This document shows, in pieces, positions 1-8,105 of a stretch of DNA of 14,946 nt. Origin of the DNA: Clostridium sp. UBA6758 (GTDB lineage Bacteria > Bacillota > Clostridia > Clostridiales > Clostridiaceae); the NCBI GenBank assembly GCA_002453475.1, contig DKGY01000083.1, positions 6,222-21,167 of the forward strand, written 5' to 3'. A program made the translations under genes and the position numbers. The notes beneath the pieces were generated by a model, which was given only the letters and a program-made list of their open reading frames with translations, did no database searches and was not told the DNA's origin. Numbering within the stretch: the first letter of the stretch is position 1; the number at the start of each line of letters is the position of its first letter.

Positions 1-2
1 TA

Positions 3-242
3 TTTAACTTTATAATACTATACATATCAATCTGCAAATCTCTGTAATCCTTCTTCTATAGTTATTGATATTTTAAATACTACAGCTTCTTGAAGTTTAT
101 CTGTAGAAGCATAGGTTGCTGGCACATCACCTGGTTTTATAGGTTCAAATACTTTATGAAAAACTACTTCTCTACCTAAAGCATTAGATAAAGCTTTCTC
201 TAAGGCTCCTATTATTTTCTTAACTCCCGAATAGCATTTCAA
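3..242 (-). pseudogene. Relic of the C-terminus of a UDP-glucuronate 4-epimerase-like SDR gene
   Basis: About 55 residues, from IGALEKAL to the end, resemble the C-terminal tail of UDP-glucuronate/UDP-glucose 4-epimerases. The characteristic PGDVPATYA motif is followed by a TSIEEG-like segment (here ITIEEGLQRFAD). The family normally continues DWYxxYYK. Here the same frame reads TGA at 29-27 where Trp is expected, then Tyr-Val, then TAG at 20-18, then Tyr-Tyr-Lys, so two stop codons interrupt an otherwise recognisable tail. The possible start (TTG at 242) has no ribosome binding site and an in-frame TAG lies just upstream. The N-terminal Rossmann domain, about 250 residues, is absent. The first ~15 residues (CYSGVKK) do not look like the family and mark a breakpoint near 200. 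Epimerase homology and the stops are seen directly; that the gene once supplied a uronic acid precursor to this cluster is inference. Confidence 0.75.
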
Positions 243-552
243 GAAGCTTGCCTAGCTGGACTTATTTTTCCATCCTAACCGGATACCCTTATAATAGTTT
301 TGACCTTTTCTTCTACTGGCTACCTACTAATCTTCCTATCTTTATTTACATACTCTTTTTTCCCACTCTGACTCTTTTCTCTATTCTTTCACATTAAATG
401 TCCATTTTTCACAAACTTTCAGTCTCTCATTCACATTTTGTTCGCAAACACCAGTGCCTTGAGAGAGGCCTGCCTTGAGCTTGCTCATTATAGGAGGATT
501 TTCTCATATAATATACAATCACTATAAATAATGAATTATTTCACTCTTGTTC
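243..552. other. Non-coding stretch with GC-rich core, possible mobile-element debris
   Basis: This 310-nt stretch separates the last assembly gene from the epimerase relic. I see no credible ORF and no hairpin-plus-T-run terminator. The core at 451-485 is about 60 percent G+C by my count, far above the surrounding genes. It contains a 9-nt direct repeat, TGCCTTGAG, at 455-463 and 471-479, and a short stem GCCT/AGGC. I do not recognise it as a named element; remains of an insertion or a dispersed intergenic repeat are possible. Confidence 0.4.
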
Positions 553-1071
553 TCAATCCCTTTCTCCTATTTTCTTTACGGGAATACCTACATTGATAGA
601 GTATGGTTCTATTATGTTTTTTACCAAACCCATTGCTCCTATTATCGCCCCATCACTAATAATTGAACCCTTTAATATTTTACATCCTGCACCTATCCAA
701 ACATCTCTACCAATATATATTGGTTCTGAGTCTAAAGGCTGTTCTCTAATTAAACTAGAACGAACTATTCCATGATCACTATCAATAATATAACACTGCC
801 CTGCTATGGAAGTATCGCTTCCTATATACATTGGCTTATGTGCAAAAATAATTGTATCCTTACCTATAGCTACATTATCTCCTATTGTTATTTGGCCATC
901 ACCCCATATTTGTACACCAGAATACAATGATACATTATTACCAAAAATTATATTTGGATTATCTAACTGTACTTTTCCATATAAATTAATTAAATTTGAT
1001 GTTTTATATATTTTTTTTATCCTATTAAGCCGTATTTGCCTCATTATTCTATTAGAAATTCTACAAATCAT
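553..1071 (-). CDS. Hexapeptide-repeat (LbH) acyltransferase, last gene of the cluster
   Basis: A 172-residue left-handed beta-helix protein that probably O-acetylates a sugar of the polysaccharide. Hexapeptide repeats start near residue 40 (IIFGNN, ITIGDN, VAIGKD, MYIGSD) and resume at 118-150 (IYIGRDVWIGAGC, then IISDGAIIGA). His100 in DSDHG sits in the loop where these enzymes usually carry the catalytic histidine, and VGIPVKKIG near the end is the usual exit motif. The ATG at 1071 is chosen because AGGAG lies 8 nt upstream; the longer GTG start at 1080 would be only one base from it. The start overlaps the flippase stop by 11 nt, so translation is probably coupled. The acceptor sugar cannot be read from the sequence. 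An acetyl-CoA donor is the family norm but not proven. Confidence 0.85.
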   Translation of the reverse strand: MICRISNRIMRQIRLNRIKKIYKTSNLINLYGKVQLDNPNIIFGNNVSLYSGVQIWGDGQITIGDNVAIGKDTIIFAHKPMYIGSDTSIAGQCYIIDSDHGIVRSSLIREQPLDSEPIYIGRDVWIGAGCKILKGSIISDGAIIGAMGLVKNIIEPYSINVGIPVKKIGERD

Positions 1072-2431
1072 ACCTCTCACTCCTATTTAACAAATTAAAT
1101 CTGTATTTAATATCAAAATATTCTATTATAATATATGGTAACAGAGCTAAAATATTTGAAATAATGATTGATATCCATGTATTAACAATATGAATAAGAA
1201 TAAAAGAGAATAAAATCTTTAATAGCGTTGTTACCGTTAATGCTATAGCTTGAACTTTCAATGTACCTAAACCTGCAATAATACTTGTATCAATACTCAC
1301 TTTCATAAAAAGTATATTATATATTGCAAATATAATGCTATACGGATAATAAACTACAATAGTATTATTTCCTAACCAATATTTTAAGATTATAGGCATT
1401 AATAATATAAGTACAGCCTCACATGGAACTAAAATTAATAGCATTTTGTTTAATTTATTATATAAGCCTTTCACCCATAAGTAATCTTTTTTTACACAAG
1501 CTTCTGTTACTGCAGACCATACTGGTGTTAATGCCAGATTAAAAAAAGTGCTTACTAAAGAAAACAACTTGTTATAAATCTGAAAAGGAACAACTTCTTT
1601 TGGATCTATCAGCCTTGAAATTAAAAATTCGTTTGTACTAAACATAACCATAGTTAAGATCTGCAAATAGAAAAATGTTCCACCAAGCTTTAGAATTCTA
1701 TTAGCATATGATTTTTTAAAATACTTTATACTTGGATTACAATTTTTTAGCTTTGTTGAAAAAAGAATAATAGTAGCAATTAAAAACGGAACATTAGCAG
1801 TAAATACATACGCAATTGATAAAATTTTTATATTATATGTAATATTATTTGTTTTTGCAAATAAAGTAAAAACTAACATAAGAATAGATGAAAGTAAAGT
1901 AAGTAATCCGGATATAGCAGATTTTTGTAATGCATATAGAATTGATGTTACTAATTTTAACCAAAATTGAACTAATATCCCAACAATTAGCATTGTAACC
2001 ATAAATAGCAGGGCATCTCTACTAACAATATCTGATGATATATTTAAAATTTTATTCCAATTTAGTAATGGAATAATTACAACACTGCAAATAGTTAAAA
2101 TTATAACCACAATCCCTACAGAAATATATGCTGAGGAAATATTCTTTTTAATTTCTTCAGTATTATTTTTTACTATAGGTTCTACTAAATGATTTCTAAG
2201 TCCATTACCAATTCCTAAATCAAAAGTCAATATCCACGATAACATAGATATTGCAGTAAACCACATCCCTAATACAGCTTGATCTTGAAAAAAATTCATA
2301 TATGCTGGCATATTTAAAAATGAAACTATTAGTGCCATTCCTTTAATTAAAAATGAAAATACTACATTTTTAACCAATATTATGCTCTTCACATCATAAT
2401 CTTTAACTTTAGTCATTACATTCTTAAACAT
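1061..2431 (-). CDS. Wzx-type polysaccharide repeat-unit flippase
   Basis: A 456-residue, highly hydrophobic protein of the MOP/MATE-like polysaccharide flippase family. Roughly twelve membrane segments are visible, with typical short charged loops. The N-terminus (LVKNVVFSFLIKGMALIVSFLNMPAY) is characteristic of Wzx proteins, and FDLGIGNGLRN near residues 71-81 is the usual conserved loop after the second helix. It should move the undecaprenyl-diphosphate-linked repeat unit to the outer face of the membrane. It starts 7 nt after the preceding acetyltransferase stop and has a weak AGAGGA site about 11 nt from the ATG. It pairs functionally with the EpsG-like polymerase at 4270-5325. Substrate specificity is not predictable. 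Confidence 0.88.
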   Translation of the reverse strand: MFKNVMTKVKDYDVKSIILVKNVVFSFLIKGMALIVSFLNMPAYMNFFQDQAVLGMWFTAISMLSWILTFDLGIGNGLRNHLVEPIVKNNTEEIKKNISSAYISVGIVVIILTICSVVIIPLLNWNKILNISSDIVSRDALLFMVTMLIVGILVQFWLKLVTSILYALQKSAISGLLTLLSSILMLVFTLFAKTNNITYNIKILSIAYVFTANVPFLIATIILFSTKLKNCNPSIKYFKKSYANRILKLGGTFFYLQILTMVMFSTNEFLISRLIDPKEVVPFQIYNKLFSLVSTFFNLALTPVWSAVTEACVKKDYLWVKGLYNKLNKMLLILVPCEAVLILLMPIILKYWLGNNTIVVYYPYSIIFAIYNILFMKVSIDTSIIAGLGTLKVQAIALTVTTLLKILFSFILIHIVNTWISIIISNILALLPYIIIEYFDIKYRFNLLNRSERYDL

Positions 2432-2438
2432 GCAAATT

Positions 2439-3116
2439 TTATTCCTCTGCTTTCATTAATTTTTCGATATCACAAAATAAACTTGAGTTTGTTCTTATCC
2501 AATTTTCATCTCTATTCCACCACTGTATACTAAGTAAATACTTTATTTCATCTTCTTTAAACCTATACTTAATGATCTTTGCAGGTACTCCCCCCACTAT
2601 TGCATATGGTGGAATATCTCTAGTTACTATTGCACCGGCTGTAACAACCGCTCCATCACCTACTTTTATACCATTTATTATTCTTACGTCTTCTCCAACC
2701 CAAACATCATTTCCAATTTCGCATAAAAATTCTTGGCTATCATCTGTAAAATTATATTCTTTAAATGAATTGGAATGTTTAAAAGATAATCCTGAAAATT
2801 TTTTACTAGTATAAAAAATGGGATGTGTTGAAACAAATTTTGATGTAGGATGATTTCCTGCAATAATTCTAACATTAGGCCCTATAGAACAATATCTTCC
2901 TATTTTGGTTTTAGGAAATAAGCATGATGATGAAATATATGTCGCAAAACCTATTGAAGATTGAATTATTGATGTTTTGGAGTATATAATATTCCTACCT
3001 TCAAGTTTTGAAAAATTATCTATATTTGATTTAAAAGAAATAGAGCATTTATATTTTTTGTTTGTTTTATAGATTATAATAAGGTTTTTAACTTTAGCAA
3101 TAATTTTATACAACAT
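2439..3116 (-). CDS. CatB-related (xenobiotic/sugar) O-acetyltransferase
   Basis: A 225-residue left-handed beta-helix acetyltransferase. The segment [20 protein letters not shown] (residues 71-90) and STHPIFY (96-102) is the signature of the CatB/Vat branch, with His89 in the usual catalytic position. The C-terminal half has [13 protein letters not shown] and the family exit motif [14 protein letters not shown]. Other members acetylate antibiotics, but genes inside polysaccharide clusters usually acetylate glycans, which is the inference here. The long insert between residues 103 and 130 is typical of this branch. The ATG lies 2 nt after the preceding glycosyltransferase stop, with GGAG 8 nt upstream, so the two are almost certainly cotranscribed. 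Confidence 0.87.
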   Translation of the reverse strand: MLYKIIAKVKNLIIIYKTNKKYKCSISFKSNIDNFSKLEGRNIIYSKTSIIQSSIGFATYISSSCLFPKTKIGRYCSIGPNVRIIAGNHPTSKFVSTHPIFYTSKKFSGLSFKHSNSFKEYNFTDDSQEFLCEIGNDVWVGEDVRIINGIKVGDGAVVTAGAIVTRDIPPYAIVGGVPAKIIKYRFKEDEIKYLLSIQWWNRDENWIRTNSSLFCDIEKLMKAEE

Positions 3117-3118
3117 AA

Positions 3119-4267
3119 TTACATCTCCAAAAGTTTCTTTATATTATAAATAAACTCTTTATCTAATTTTTTTATTAGTGCAATACTATCATATGGATCA
3201 TTTATATCAATTGCCATAATAGAATCTGCTGTAGCTTTAGGGGTTTGTTCTTCATAATAGTAAACTGCATTTCCAATAGCAGACATCTCTATAGCTTTAA
3301 TACGTACTGAAACTACTCTCAATCCGTTAGCCATATAGGATAGTATTTTAGATGGAAATGATGTTTCATTATATGTTCCATCAGGTATTTGTGTACTTAA
3401 GCCAATATCACATTTTTGTAAAAACTCAATATACTCTGTACCTTTTAACAAACCATCATATGTTAATGTCGCATCCGATATTTTTGATACTTGTTCTATT
3501 TTATCTAATAGTAATTTTGTATTTTTACTTGACCCAAAACCAATAATGTGCACATGATAATTTTGGGGAAGATATTCAGCAGCAGCAGCAGCAGCAATCC
3601 CCCCTCCTTTTCTCGGATCAAATGTTCCTGCATAAACAACATGAATTTTATTATCTTCAAATTTAAGTTTTTGCTCCTCTTCAACTTGATATGTACCATA
3701 AATTATTGAATATGGCTTATTTACTATATTTAATTTTTTGTTTAGCAATTCAGTAGGAAATATGTATTTGTCTGCCATCTTAAAAAATTTATATTCATCA
3801 CGTTTTGTTCTTTCCGGAAACTTAATTACATCTTGGTAAATTTCTTCAACTTCTAGTACAAGTTTGAATTTCTTTATTTTTTTAGCTAACATTATAGGTC
3901 TCATAATTATCATAGAATGATAAACTATTACTGATTCATTCTTTTTAGTATTTTGTATTAAATACCAAAATAACCAAATCCATGACCATAATACTCTCAT
4001 ACCTCTTAATAATTTAATTCTTGATCCAAATGTAAGGGAACATGTTAAACTAATATTATTTGATAAGTTCACTTTTCTTTTTGGATAATATCCTTGCTTA
4101 TTATCTGTCCACGATGGAGATATAATTTCAACTTTTCTTCCTGATGATATTATTGCTTTTGCAATATAATCCATCTTATTTGTTGCAGCTAAGCACGAAT
4201 ATCTATTCTCATATTCATATGATTTTGTATCATAAAATCCAACATACTTTATTGTTTGTGTATTCAC
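3119..4267 (-). CDS. Glycosyltransferase, GT4-like (GT-B fold)
   Basis: A 382-residue cytoplasmic glycosyltransferase of GT-B type. The C-terminal nucleotide-sugar half begins at [13 protein letters not shown] (211-223) and ends with the [19 protein letters not shown] region (302-320), which matches the donor-binding helix of this branch; the classical EX7E motif is not obvious. The N-terminal half is less conserved, with a hydrophobic patch near 92-104 ([11 protein letters not shown]) that may contact the membrane. I take the GTG at 4267 as start because AGGAG lies 8 nt upstream and it begins 2 nt after the polymerase stop; a TTG reading 18 nt earlier is possible but has no site. Residues 225-230 are six alanines encoded by six identical GCT codons. 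Sugar donor and linkage are unknown. Confidence 0.85.
   Translation of the reverse strand: MNTQTIKYVGFYDTKSYEYENRYSCLAATNKMDYIAKAIISSGRKVEIISPSWTDNKQGYYPKRKVNLSNNISLTCSLTFGSRIKLLRGMRVLWSWIWLFWYLIQNTKKNESVIVYHSMIIMRPIMLAKKIKKFKLVLEVEEIYQDVIKFPERTKRDEYKFFKMADKYIFPTELLNKKLNIVNKPYSIIYGTYQVEEEQKLKFEDNKIHVVYAGTFDPRKGGGIAAAAAAEYLPQNYHVHIIGFGSSKNTKLLLDKIEQVSKISDATLTYDGLLKGTEYIEFLQKCDIGLSTQIPDGTYNETSFPSKILSYMANGLRVVSVRIKAIEMSAIGNAVYYYEEQTPKATADSIMAIDINDPYDSIALIKKLDKEFIYNIKKLLEM
3578..3595 (-). repeat. Six-copy trinucleotide repeat (GCT on the coding strand)
   Basis: Six uninterrupted AGC units on the plus strand (GCT on the coding strand) lie within the glycosyltransferase gene and encode Ala225-Ala230. 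Copy-number change would alter the alanine run without shifting frame. Confidence 0.9.
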
Positions 4268-4269
4268 TA

Positions 4270-5325
4270 TTACCACTCCTGCCAAAAAAACTTAAATCCA
4301 CTGAAACTTCCTGTCTTAAAAAAATATGCAATTAATGCCATAAAAACAAAAATATATATTATTATCTTTATTCTCTTATCCTTCTCTGCATTAATAGCTT
4401 TAGGAATCAAAACTATACAAAATATACTAAAATACATACTGATTCTAAAAAATTCTGCAATAACAGCTGAAAACACTTGAAATACCATTCCTAAAAATAA
4501 TAAATTGTATAAAATTAAATTCTTACTGTCACATTTTACAATACCATTTTTAAAATATAAACAAAATAAATAAATAAATAGTTGGATTATAAATCCTGAA
4601 ATTGTCAATGTTGTTCCATGCTCAAGATAGTATGTATATTTATCATTTATATTTAAATTACTTAATAATCCTATTATTTGTGGCCTAAACAAATAAGCTG
4701 CTACTAATGCAGCTAAAACACCAATAACTTGTTTCCATCCAATTCTCATTTTACTTAAAGGATAAGCTACTAAAAATATGATTGCCGAAAAGTGAAATAA
4801 TGACCCGAAGAGAATTATTATTATAAATGGAAATAGCCTTCTTTCGATTAAATACTTATATGAAAATAGTATTATTGATAAAGCAAGTGTCTGTCTTAAT
4901 CCAGAAAGACTGAAATAAAAATAACCAAGAGAGATAAGTGCAACAACACTTATATAAGCCTCGTCTGAATATTTATATATAAATTTTGAAATAGAATAAC
5001 AAAAGAATCCAGCTATTATAGCCAACCATATTCGATAACTTGCTCCAAATAAGCTAATTACTTTATTAAATACATAAAAAAATGGATCTTTTCCAGTATT
5101 AGTAATAAAATTTATCCATAGATCGTATAAATTTGTATAAGATATAGAAATATATTTATTAACATATACCTCTACATCTGTAGTAAAGTATATACTTCTG
5201 AATGCAGATATTAAGAATAAAAATAATCCAGAAATTATAACGAATAATTTTCTGCTATTTTTTTTATTTAATAATATTAGTTTTATTAAACCCAAAAATG
5301 TTATACAACTAATTAATAAAAGCAC
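4270..5325 (-). CDS. EpsG-like oligosaccharide polymerase (Wzy role)
   Basis: A 351-residue integral membrane protein with about ten hydrophobic segments, in the style of the EpsG/Wzy polymerase group. Recognisable points are the first-loop segment RSIYFTTDVEVYVNKY (residues 43-58), which resembles the conserved R-x(n)-D-x-xxY loop of EpsG proteins, and SLSGLRQTLALSIILFSYKYL (a block near residues 139-159) with the typical LRQ motif. It should join flipped repeat units outside the membrane. The start is GTG, supported by AGGAG 8 nt upstream. It lies 11 nt after the preceding glycosyltransferase and 2 nt before the next gene. It is the only polymerase candidate in the window, so assignment by context is strong even though Wzy sequences diverge widely. 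Confidence 0.85.
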   Translation of the reverse strand: MLLLISCITFLGLIKLILLNKKNSRKLFVIISGLFLFLISAFRSIYFTTDVEVYVNKYISISYTNLYDLWINFITNTGKDPFFYVFNKVISLFGASYRIWLAIIAGFFCYSISKFIYKYSDEAYISVVALISLGYFYFSLSGLRQTLALSIILFSYKYLIERRLFPFIIIILFGSLFHFSAIIFLVAYPLSKMRIGWKQVIGVLAALVAAYLFRPQIIGLLSNLNINDKYTYYLEHGTTLTISGFIIQLFIYLFCLYFKNGIVKCDSKNLILYNLLFLGMVFQVFSAVIAEFFRISMYFSIFCIVLIPKAINAEKDKRIKIIIYIFVFMALIAYFFKTGSFSGFKFFWQEW

Positions 5326-5336
5326 TTATATATCTC

Positions 5337-6542
5337 CTAACTTGCTATAATTTTTTTATATAATTCAACATAATCATGTAATCTATCTTCCATATTAAAA
5401 TTATTCTTAGCATATTCAATACAATATTCGCTATAATATTTCTTACCAATATTCTTTATATAAAGTATGTATTCTAATATTTTACTCATACTATCTTTAT
5501 CCACAATATAACCACATCTATCGCCTACCAACTCTGGATTAGCAGTAGAATTTATTACAACTACGGGTGTTCCGCAGGCTAAGGCTTCAGCAGTTACTTT
5601 TCCAAAGGATTCTTCTAATGAAAGATTAACAAATACATCTGCCATAGAATAATATTCTACTAACTCATCAATGTTATGAGTCTCTTTTATATTAATTATA
5701 TTTTTAGGTAAAGATACTTTCTTATCGATATTTCCAACTAATATAATTGCCATATCTTTTGATAATGCCTTTGATAATTCTATAAACTTGTGTAATCCCT
5801 TATTATTACTCCAACTACTTGCAACACCTAGAATTATGAATTTATTTTCTAAATTTAATTTATCCCTTAACATTTCTGTCTTAGCTGGTTTAAAAACATC
5901 TAAATCAATCCAATTATAAATTCTGGTCAATATTTTAGCAGATGAAAGATATGAATTTCTTGCTTCATTTGTTATCCAATCAGATACTCCAGTAATAGCC
6001 AATCTTGGGATTCTTTTAAACCATTCTTTTTTATTATTGTACATTTTCCTTGTACAGTCAAAAAACCAACTTGAATTATCCTTTTTTAATCTAGGGCAAT
6101 TTCCACAGCTATTTTGCCATTTATAACATTCATCAATTGTATAATGTGTGCATTTTCCAGTATAAAACCAACAATCATGTAAAGTTACTACAGTAGCAAT
6201 ATCTTTTTGAGCAAGATATTCAAGTAATAGTTTTAAGTTAATATAATTTCCATGAAGATTTCCTAAATGTACTACATCTGGTTTAAGATTTTCAATATAA
6301 TTTAATAGTTTTTTTGTACTTACCATAGAAAAGTATCCTTGAAGACCAAAAACTCGTGAAAAAAGCCCGTGAAGTTTTATCTGAATATATGTACCTATTT
6401 TATAACCTTTTTTATATGTAGGCCCACCAGAATACGCAATATAGCCTTCATTTCCATTTTTATTTAGATAATCTGCTAGTTCAGTACAAGCTCTTCCTGT
6501 GCTTTTTATTCCATTTACAGCATTAATTTGTAATACTCTCAT
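5337..6542 (-). CDS. GT4 family glycosyltransferase, WcaC-like
   Basis: A 401-residue GT-B enzyme. The N-terminus VLQINAVNGIKSTGR places the glycine-rich loop of the acceptor domain, and VVHLGNLHGNY plus TLHDCWFYTGKC (residues 90-131) are typical of the WcaC-like branch found in colanic-acid-type clusters. Five cysteines (124, 131, 139, 146, 149) form a cluster in HDCWFYTGKC and CGNCP, a known feature of this branch. The EX7E motif is seen as E311...E319 (ESFGKVTAE). It probably transfers a hexose from a nucleotide sugar; the donor is not assignable. The ATG at 6542 is preferred, with GAGGAA about 9 nt upstream; a longer ATG reading at 6560 overlaps this site. It is preceded by 135 nt of AT-rich non-coding sequence. 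Confidence 0.88.
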   Translation of the reverse strand: MRVLQINAVNGIKSTGRACTELADYLNKNGNEGYIAYSGGPTYKKGYKIGTYIQIKLHGLFSRVFGLQGYFSMVSTKKLLNYIENLKPDVVHLGNLHGNYINLKLLLEYLAQKDIATVVTLHDCWFYTGKCTHYTIDECYKWQNSCGNCPRLKKDNSSWFFDCTRKMYNNKKEWFKRIPRLAITGVSDWITNEARNSYLSSAKILTRIYNWIDLDVFKPAKTEMLRDKLNLENKFIILGVASSWSNNKGLHKFIELSKALSKDMAIILVGNIDKKVSLPKNIINIKETHNIDELVEYYSMADVFVNLSLEESFGKVTAEALACGTPVVVINSTANPELVGDRCGYIVDKDSMSKILEYILYIKNIGKKYYSEYCIEYAKNNFNMEDRLHDYVELYKKIIAS

Positions 6543-6677
6543 ATTTATATTTCCTCGCATAATAATATATTTATAAATGAATATTCTATTTATTTCATAT
6601 TAATAAACCATCAAAACTATATTAAAATCAACGGCTATATATTGTGTAACATAAATTAATTTATCCCTTAATGTGAT

Positions 6678-7256
6678 TTAATTATTACATGTTTCAATAA
6701 TATTATTGAAATCTTCATATAATAATTTTTGTAAATCTTCCTTATGATGATTAACTTTTCCACATTCCCATGACTTTTGTGCATAATTCTTAATTATATT
6801 TGGATTATCTATTATGTTTTTAATCTTTTCCTTTATTTCTTTTTCATTTACTGCTATAATAGCAGCATCATTTTTTATCAAATAATCTATAGAATTTGCT
6901 TTACTCCAACCTACAGCAAATATACACTTTCCATTTTGAAAATAGTCTACCAACTTAGTAGAAAATGAAAGTCTTGTTTGTAACTTATATTTTAATTCAA
7001 ACGACTCTACATGGACAACAACATCAGCTTTTTGTTGAATCTCTGGTATCCTGCTTGGTAAAACAGAACCCATAAATCTAACCTCATCGCCAATATTTAA
7101 CTTCTTCTTCATTTTACTTGTCAATCTATTTGCACTATATATATATAATCTCGCTTTGATTTTCTCATTGCTAAGCTCATGAATTATCTCACCTATTTTA
7201 GCAATAATTTTCCATCTCCCATTACCTATATTCCCCGTATAAACAAAATTTATCAC
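6678..7256 (-). CDS. C-terminal half of a split glycosyltransferase
   Basis: A 192-residue reading frame that corresponds only to the nucleotide-sugar-binding half of a GT-B glycosyltransferase. It opens with INFVYTGNIGNGRW, the usual start of the second Rossmann domain, and carries SFSTKLVDYFQNGKCIFAVG (residues ~97-116), matching the donor-site helix. The acceptor-binding half is on the adjacent upstream ORF. The GTG at 7256 overlaps the upstream TGA (GTGA), but no ribosome binding site precedes it. The same frame stays open upstream to 7316 and reads a plausible linker ending KRDGV. I therefore infer one gene broken by a frameshift rather than an independent protein, although a two-subunit enzyme with coupled translation remains possible. 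Confidence 0.7.
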   Translation of the reverse strand: MINFVYTGNIGNGRWKIIAKIGEIIHELSNEKIKARLYIYSANRLTSKMKKKLNIGDEVRFMGSVLPSRIPEIQQKADVVVHVESFELKYKLQTRLSFSTKLVDYFQNGKCIFAVGWSKANSIDYLIKNDAAIIAVNEKEIKEKIKNIIDNPNIIKNYAQKSWECGKVNHHKEDLQKLLYEDFNNIIETCNN

Positions 7257-7993
7257 GCCATCACGTTTAGAATATATTGCATTCCATTTGTAATGCTCAT
7301 ACCTTTTCTTAGTATTTTAAACTTGTCACCAAATTCTTTTTTAAACTCTGATATTTGAACATCACTCATACAATAACAAATATCTGCCATTTTAATACTA
7401 CGTCTAATTTTACTTCTTAATATAAATCTATTAATCCAATACAACCCAGATAAAGAAAATTGCTTTAATGAATACATATCATCTCCAGTAAAAAGTATTA
7501 TCTTGGCATTTGTTACTGATTTTGCATAATATAATATGTTGTGCATATAAAAGCAATCATGTATGGGCATATATATAATTTGCGGATTAAAATCCTTTAA
7601 AAAACTGTATAGTTTATTATTTTTCCATTTACCAATACTCCACAATATCTCTCTTGCCCACACCAAAATATATATTCTATAGTTTCTAAAAAAATCATAT
7701 AGTTTCTTTTCTTTAGCTATAGTTTTGATATTATTTTGACATTCATTCTTTACTAACTTATTATAAGAAGCTATATACCCTACATCTTTATTATTTAGAA
7801 TATTTCTAATCAACTCATTTTCTGTAATTCTGTAATACTTATCACATATTTGATTATTGGGTAATTCTGCTCTGCAAAATAGATTTGCAATACAATTCTT
7901 ATCCCAATTAGAAAAAAAATTTGAAGCTGTATTTCCTGTACTATTGCCATTATTCCATGCATTTCTCGTTATAACTAAAATCCTTTTATTCAT
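7253..7993 (-). CDS. N-terminal half of a split glycosyltransferase
   Basis: A 246-residue reading frame covering the acceptor domain of a GT-B glycosyltransferase, normally about 420 residues in one chain. ILVITRNAWNNGNSTGNTASN (a block over residues 5-25) holds the N-terminal strand and the glycine/serine-rich loop, QIIYMPIHDC (138-147) the internal strand, and ADICYCMSDVQISEFKKEFG (203-222) with KILRKG (226-231) the end of the domain. After KILRKG the expected linker to the donor domain is replaced by about 15 unrelated residues and a TGA. The ATG at 7993 is chosen because AAGGAG lies 5 nt upstream; the ATG at 8008 lies before that site. A frameshift to the downstream ORF is the simplest explanation. 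Specificity unknown. Confidence 0.7.
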   Translation of the reverse strand: MNKRILVITRNAWNNGNSTGNTASNFFSNWDKNCIANLFCRAELPNNQICDKYYRITENELIRNILNNKDVGYIASYNKLVKNECQNNIKTIAKEKKLYDFFRNYRIYILVWAREILWSIGKWKNNKLYSFLKDFNPQIIYMPIHDCFYMHNILYYAKSVTNAKIILFTGDDMYSLKQFSLSGLYWINRFILRSKIRRSIKMADICYCMSDVQISEFKKEFGDKFKILRKGMSITNGMQYILNVMA

Positions 7994-8105
7994 TATTTCT
8001 CCTTTCATATTGTATTAATAATTTATTCTAGAAGAAAAATGACTTAATAAACCTCTCTTAATAATATAAAAATCTAAATAAAATTAGAGAGAGCAATCTT
8101 CGCTA

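Noticed and set aside
480..552. Rho-independent terminator for the operon
   Set aside because: AATAA/TTATT near 525-540 is too weak and has no T-run on the coding strand.
593..1090. Plus-strand ORFs opposite the last acyltransferase
   Set aside because: They mirror the hexapeptide-repeat gene, have no ribosome binding sites and no recognisable protein features.
8009..8105. Hairpin CTCTCT/AGAGAG in the gap between the pyruvyl transferase and split glycosyltransferase
   Set aside because: The loop is long and AT-rich, a bulge is required and no T-run follows; it is not convincing as a terminator.
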